DNA of 38,946 bases from Alistipes sp. (lineage in GTDB: Bacteria > Bacteroidota > Bacteroidia > Bacteroidales > Rikenellaceae), in the NCBI GenBank assembly GCA_017451685.1, contig JAFTNV010000026.1:1-38946 (forward strand). Direction: 5' to 3'. Every line of letters begins with the position of its first letter. Position 1 is the first letter of the stretch. Below are positions 36,782-38,946 of the stretch, in pieces. The notes beneath the pieces were generated by a model, which saw nothing but the letters and a program-made list of their open reading frames with translations, had not been told where the DNA came from and searched no databases. Both the position numbers and the translations under genes were made by a program.

Positions 36782-36812
36782 GCAAAGATACAAAAAATCT
36801 TCGTATCTTTGC
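36782..36812. promoter_or_regulatory. Mirror-image divergent promoter region of glgB and the POT gene
   Basis: GCAAAGATA (36782-36790) and TATCTTTGC (36804-36812) are perfect inverted arms around 13 bases. Each arm contains a TAnnTTTG -7 element, pointing to glgB (minus) and to the transporter (plus). Clear -33 elements were not found, so the two promoters may share a regulator or compete. A second small palindrome, GTTATT-TG-AATAAC, lies at 36825-36838 in the transporter leader. Confidence 0.55.
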
Positions 36813-36874
36813 CCGTTGTGAAGTGTTATTTGAATAACAAAACAAATTTATATATTAACTTAAAACTCTGATTT

Positions 36875-38788
36875 ATGTTCAAAGGACATCCTAAAGGTCT
36901 GTATGCCTTGGCTCTCGCCAACACAGGTGAGCGCTTTGGTTACTACACCATGTTGGCCGTGTTCGCGCTCTTCCTTCGCGAGAACTTCGGTCTTGAGGCA
37001 GGTACTGCCGGTGCTATCTACTCTACATTCCTCGGCTTGGTATACTTCATGCCGCTTGTAGGAGGTATCCTTGCCGATAAGTTCGGCTTCGGTAAGATGG
37101 TGACTATCGGTATCTCGGTAATGTTTGCCGGTTATATGTTGCTGTCGTTCCCCTTGGGTGGCGACCTTATCGCCATGATTGCCATGATGGCAGCGTTGGT
37201 GCTCATCAGCTTGGGTACCGGTTTGTTCAAGGGTAACCTTCAGGTTATGGTTGGTAACCTCTACGACGACCCCAAGTATGCCGATAAGCGTGACTCGGGC
37301 TTCTCGCTCTTCTACATGGCTATCAACGTAGGTTCGTTGTTCGCACCTACCACCGCCGTGGGTATCAAGCGTTGGGCTGAGGAGTCGCTTGGCTATAGCT
37401 CTAACGACGCTTACCATTTCTCGTTCATGGTTGCTTGCGCAGCGTTGATTCTCTCAATCCTTATCTACTACGCCTTCCGCTTCACGTTCCGTCATGTTGA
37501 GGGTGGCAAGAAGAAGGGCGAGGCTGCCGTTGTTGAGGATAACCTCACTCCCGAGCAGACGAAGCAGCGCATCGTGGCTCTCTGCCTTGTATTTGCTGTC
37601 GTTATCTTCTTCTGGATGGCGTTCCACCAGAACGGTTTGACGCTCACATACTTCGCTGACGAGTTCACCCAGACTACAGCCTTCGGCTTCGACACTATGT
37701 TGTTCGACGTATGGAACCTCGCGCTTATCATCGTTGCCGTATATGCTACGTTCTCTATCTTCCAGAGCGATAGCGCTAAGGGTAAGCTTTTCTCGGGTAT
37801 CTTGGCATCGGGCGTTTTGGCATTCCTCGTATACCGCGCTATGGGCGTTGAGGCTACTGCCGAGGTCGCTGTTGCAGCGCCTATCTTCCAGCAGTTTAAC
37901 CCCTTCTACGTTGTGGCGTTGACTCCCGTGTCGATGGCTATCTTCGGCTCGTTGGCAAAGAAGGGTAAGGAGCCCTCAGCACCCCGTAAGATTGCATACG
38001 GTATGTTGGTTGCCGCTATCGGCTTCGTTATCATGGCTATTGGCTCTGACGGCTTGAATACGCCTAACGACCAGCAGCGTGCTATCGCTGTTCAGAAGGC
38101 CGAGAAGTTCGCCGCAGATTATTACAACGTGGCAGCTACGGCCGAGGATCTCGAGGCTATGAAGGAGGATAAGGAGCTTGGCGCTGAGGTTAAGCCTGCT
38201 ACCGACTTTATGGGTAAGCTCACTGAGAAGACACGTCCTATTTTTACCGATGTATACAATGCGAGCGTTGTAATCCTTAAGGCTCAGGCTCCCGTTATCG
38301 AGGAGGTAGCTGTTGAGGAGCCCGCAGTTGTTGAGGAGGCTCCCGTAGTGGAGGAGGCAGCAGTTGTTGAGGCTCCCGTAGTGGAGGAGGTAGTCCTCGC
38401 GGAGGCTGCTCCCGTGGCTGAGGATAATGCTGCTGTTGCGGAGGCAGAGGCTACGCTTGCTGCTATCAAGGCTGACACTAAGGAGGAGACACGCACATCG
38501 CCCTACTGGTTGATCTTCACGTACCTCATCCTTACGTTTGCTGAGCTTTTGCTCTCGCCCATGGGTATCTCGTTTGTGTCGAAGGTGGCACCTCCGAAGC
38601 TCAAGGGTCTTATGATGGGTGGCTGGTTCGTTGCCACGGCTATCGGTAACATGCTTGTAGCTGTTGGTGGCTTCCTCTGGGCAGGCCTTCCCTTGTGGTC
38701 GGTATGGACAGTATTTATCGTTCTCTGCTTGCTCTCGGCTCTCTTCATGTTCGTGATGATGAAGCGCTTGGAGAGCGTTACGAAGTAG
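36875..38788 (+). CDS. POT/PTR-family proton-coupled peptide transporter with an enlarged loop
   Basis: A 637-residue inner membrane transporter of di- and tripeptides. The POT marks are present: GERFGYYTM (ExxER-type region at the N terminus), GTGLFKGNLQVMVGNLY, and FSLFYMAINVGS. The family is usually around 450-520 residues; the extra length lies mainly in a segment of about 150 residues (about 395-541) before the last pair of helices. Its core, residues 473-520, is a low-complexity run of Val/Glu/Ala/Pro repeats such as VVEEAPVVEEA. Codon use is strongly biased, like the 945-residue lipoprotein, suggesting high expression. The gene is divergent from glgB and is followed by copy 2 of the two-hairpin element. 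Confidence 0.9.
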   Translation: MFKGHPKGLYALALANTGERFGYYTMLAVFALFLRENFGLEAGTAGAIYSTFLGLVYFMPLVGGILADKFGFGKMVTIGISVMFAGYMLLSFPLGGDLIAMIAMMAALVLISLGTGLFKGNLQVMVGNLYDDPKYADKRDSGFSLFYMAINVGSLFAPTTAVGIKRWAEESLGYSSNDAYHFSFMVACAALILSILIYYAFRFTFRHVEGGKKKGEAAVVEDNLTPEQTKQRIVALCLVFAVVIFFWMAFHQNGLTLTYFADEFTQTTAFGFDTMLFDVWNLALIIVAVYATFSIFQSDSAKGKLFSGILASGVLAFLVYRAMGVEATAEVAVAAPIFQQFNPFYVVALTPVSMAIFGSLAKKGKEPSAPRKIAYGMLVAAIGFVIMAIGSDGLNTPNDQQRAIAVQKAEKFAADYYNVAATAEDLEAMKEDKELGAEVKPATDFMGKLTEKTRPIFTDVYNASVVILKAQAPVIEEVAVEEPAVVEEAPVVEEAAVVEAPVVEEVVLAEAAPVAEDNAAVAEAEATLAAIKADTKEETRTSPYWLIFTYLILTFAELLLSPMGISFVSKVAPPKLKGLMMGGWFVATAIGNMLVAVGGFLWAGLPLWSVWTVFIVLCLLSALFMFVMMKRLESVTK

Positions 38789-38842
38789 TACGATAACGCC
38801 ATAAACAAAAGAGAGTGAATAAAAAGTGTATTTTGTCGTTCT

Positions 38843-38946
38843 TTGTTGTGATAATGGCGCATCTACTTCCGCTAACGAATTATCTCGTCAATGGGCAGTA
38901 CGCCTAAGTACAGCCCATCGCCTCGAAATTCGCCGAGCGTTGTATC
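38843..38946 (+). repeat. Dispersed two-hairpin element, copy 2 (cut by the window end)
   Basis: Collinear with 10545-10652. The conserved start TTGTTGTGATAA, the hairpin ATGGGC-A-GTAC/GTAC-A-GCCCAT (38891-38918) and the GCCGAG start of the second hairpin (38932) lie at the same offsets. It begins 55 bases after the POT gene stop. Compared with copy 1 the T-run is absent, so terminator function is less clear here. Confidence 0.75.

Overview
The window looks like a chromosomal segment from a gut Bacteroidales bacterium, most likely of the Alistipes/Rikenellaceae type. The lineage is inferred from protein families and a moderately high GC content, not from a marker gene. Supporting signs are several matches to the Bacteroidetes promoter (TTG or TTTG, about 19-20 bases, then TAnnTTTG), many lipoproteins with acidic residues after the lipidated Cys, BACON and DUF3244 proteins, a C10 peptidase, and an RND pump followed by a PG0541-type gene. 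No rRNA, tRNA, CRISPR array, transposase or phage gene was seen.

Left part (1-13.5 kb). An OmpA-family protein converges on a radical SAM/SPASM enzyme, which is paired with a small lipoprotein carrying three copies of a GVPxPDG motif (the rSAM/lipoprotein system). Next come a cold-shock protein ending in a C9 tract, a 945-residue surface lipoprotein, a nitroreductase-lacZ pair, a two-gene unit of a von Willebrand A protein and a degenerate-kinase/WG-repeat protein, ridA, and a META-domain lipoprotein.

Middle (13.5-28 kb). Five lipoprotein genes run on the minus strand: a multi-domain Fn3-like protein, a DUF1566-like protein, a BACON protein, a subtilisin-family protease and a tandem lipocalin-like protein. 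Two of the junctions are TAATG stop-start overlaps. Then comes a complete tripartite efflux operon: TetR regulator, TolC-like channel, membrane-fusion lipoprotein, RND pump and a PII-like PG0541-family protein.

Right part (28-39 kb). A lipoprotein is followed by an AT-richer block holding a C10 (streptopain-like) protease lipoprotein, one or two tiny ORFs, a DUF3244 secreted protein and a membrane-anchored TPR/LuxR-type HTH regulator. A C10 homopolymer lies between the last two. Upstream of the regulator and on the same strand are an L,D-transpeptidase with two LysM repeats and a GH13 glycogen branching enzyme. A POT-family peptide transporter diverges from the branching enzyme across a symmetric promoter region.

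Two dispersed non-coding repeats were found. One is an exact 43-bp hairpin element (228-270 and 13507-13549). The other is a roughly 105-bp collinear two-hairpin element placed after lacZ (10545-10652) and after the POT gene (from 38843, cut by the window end). The best candidate for a poorly described system is the radical SAM/lipoprotein pair; the vWA/pseudokinase-WG pair and the subtilase-lipoprotein operon come next.
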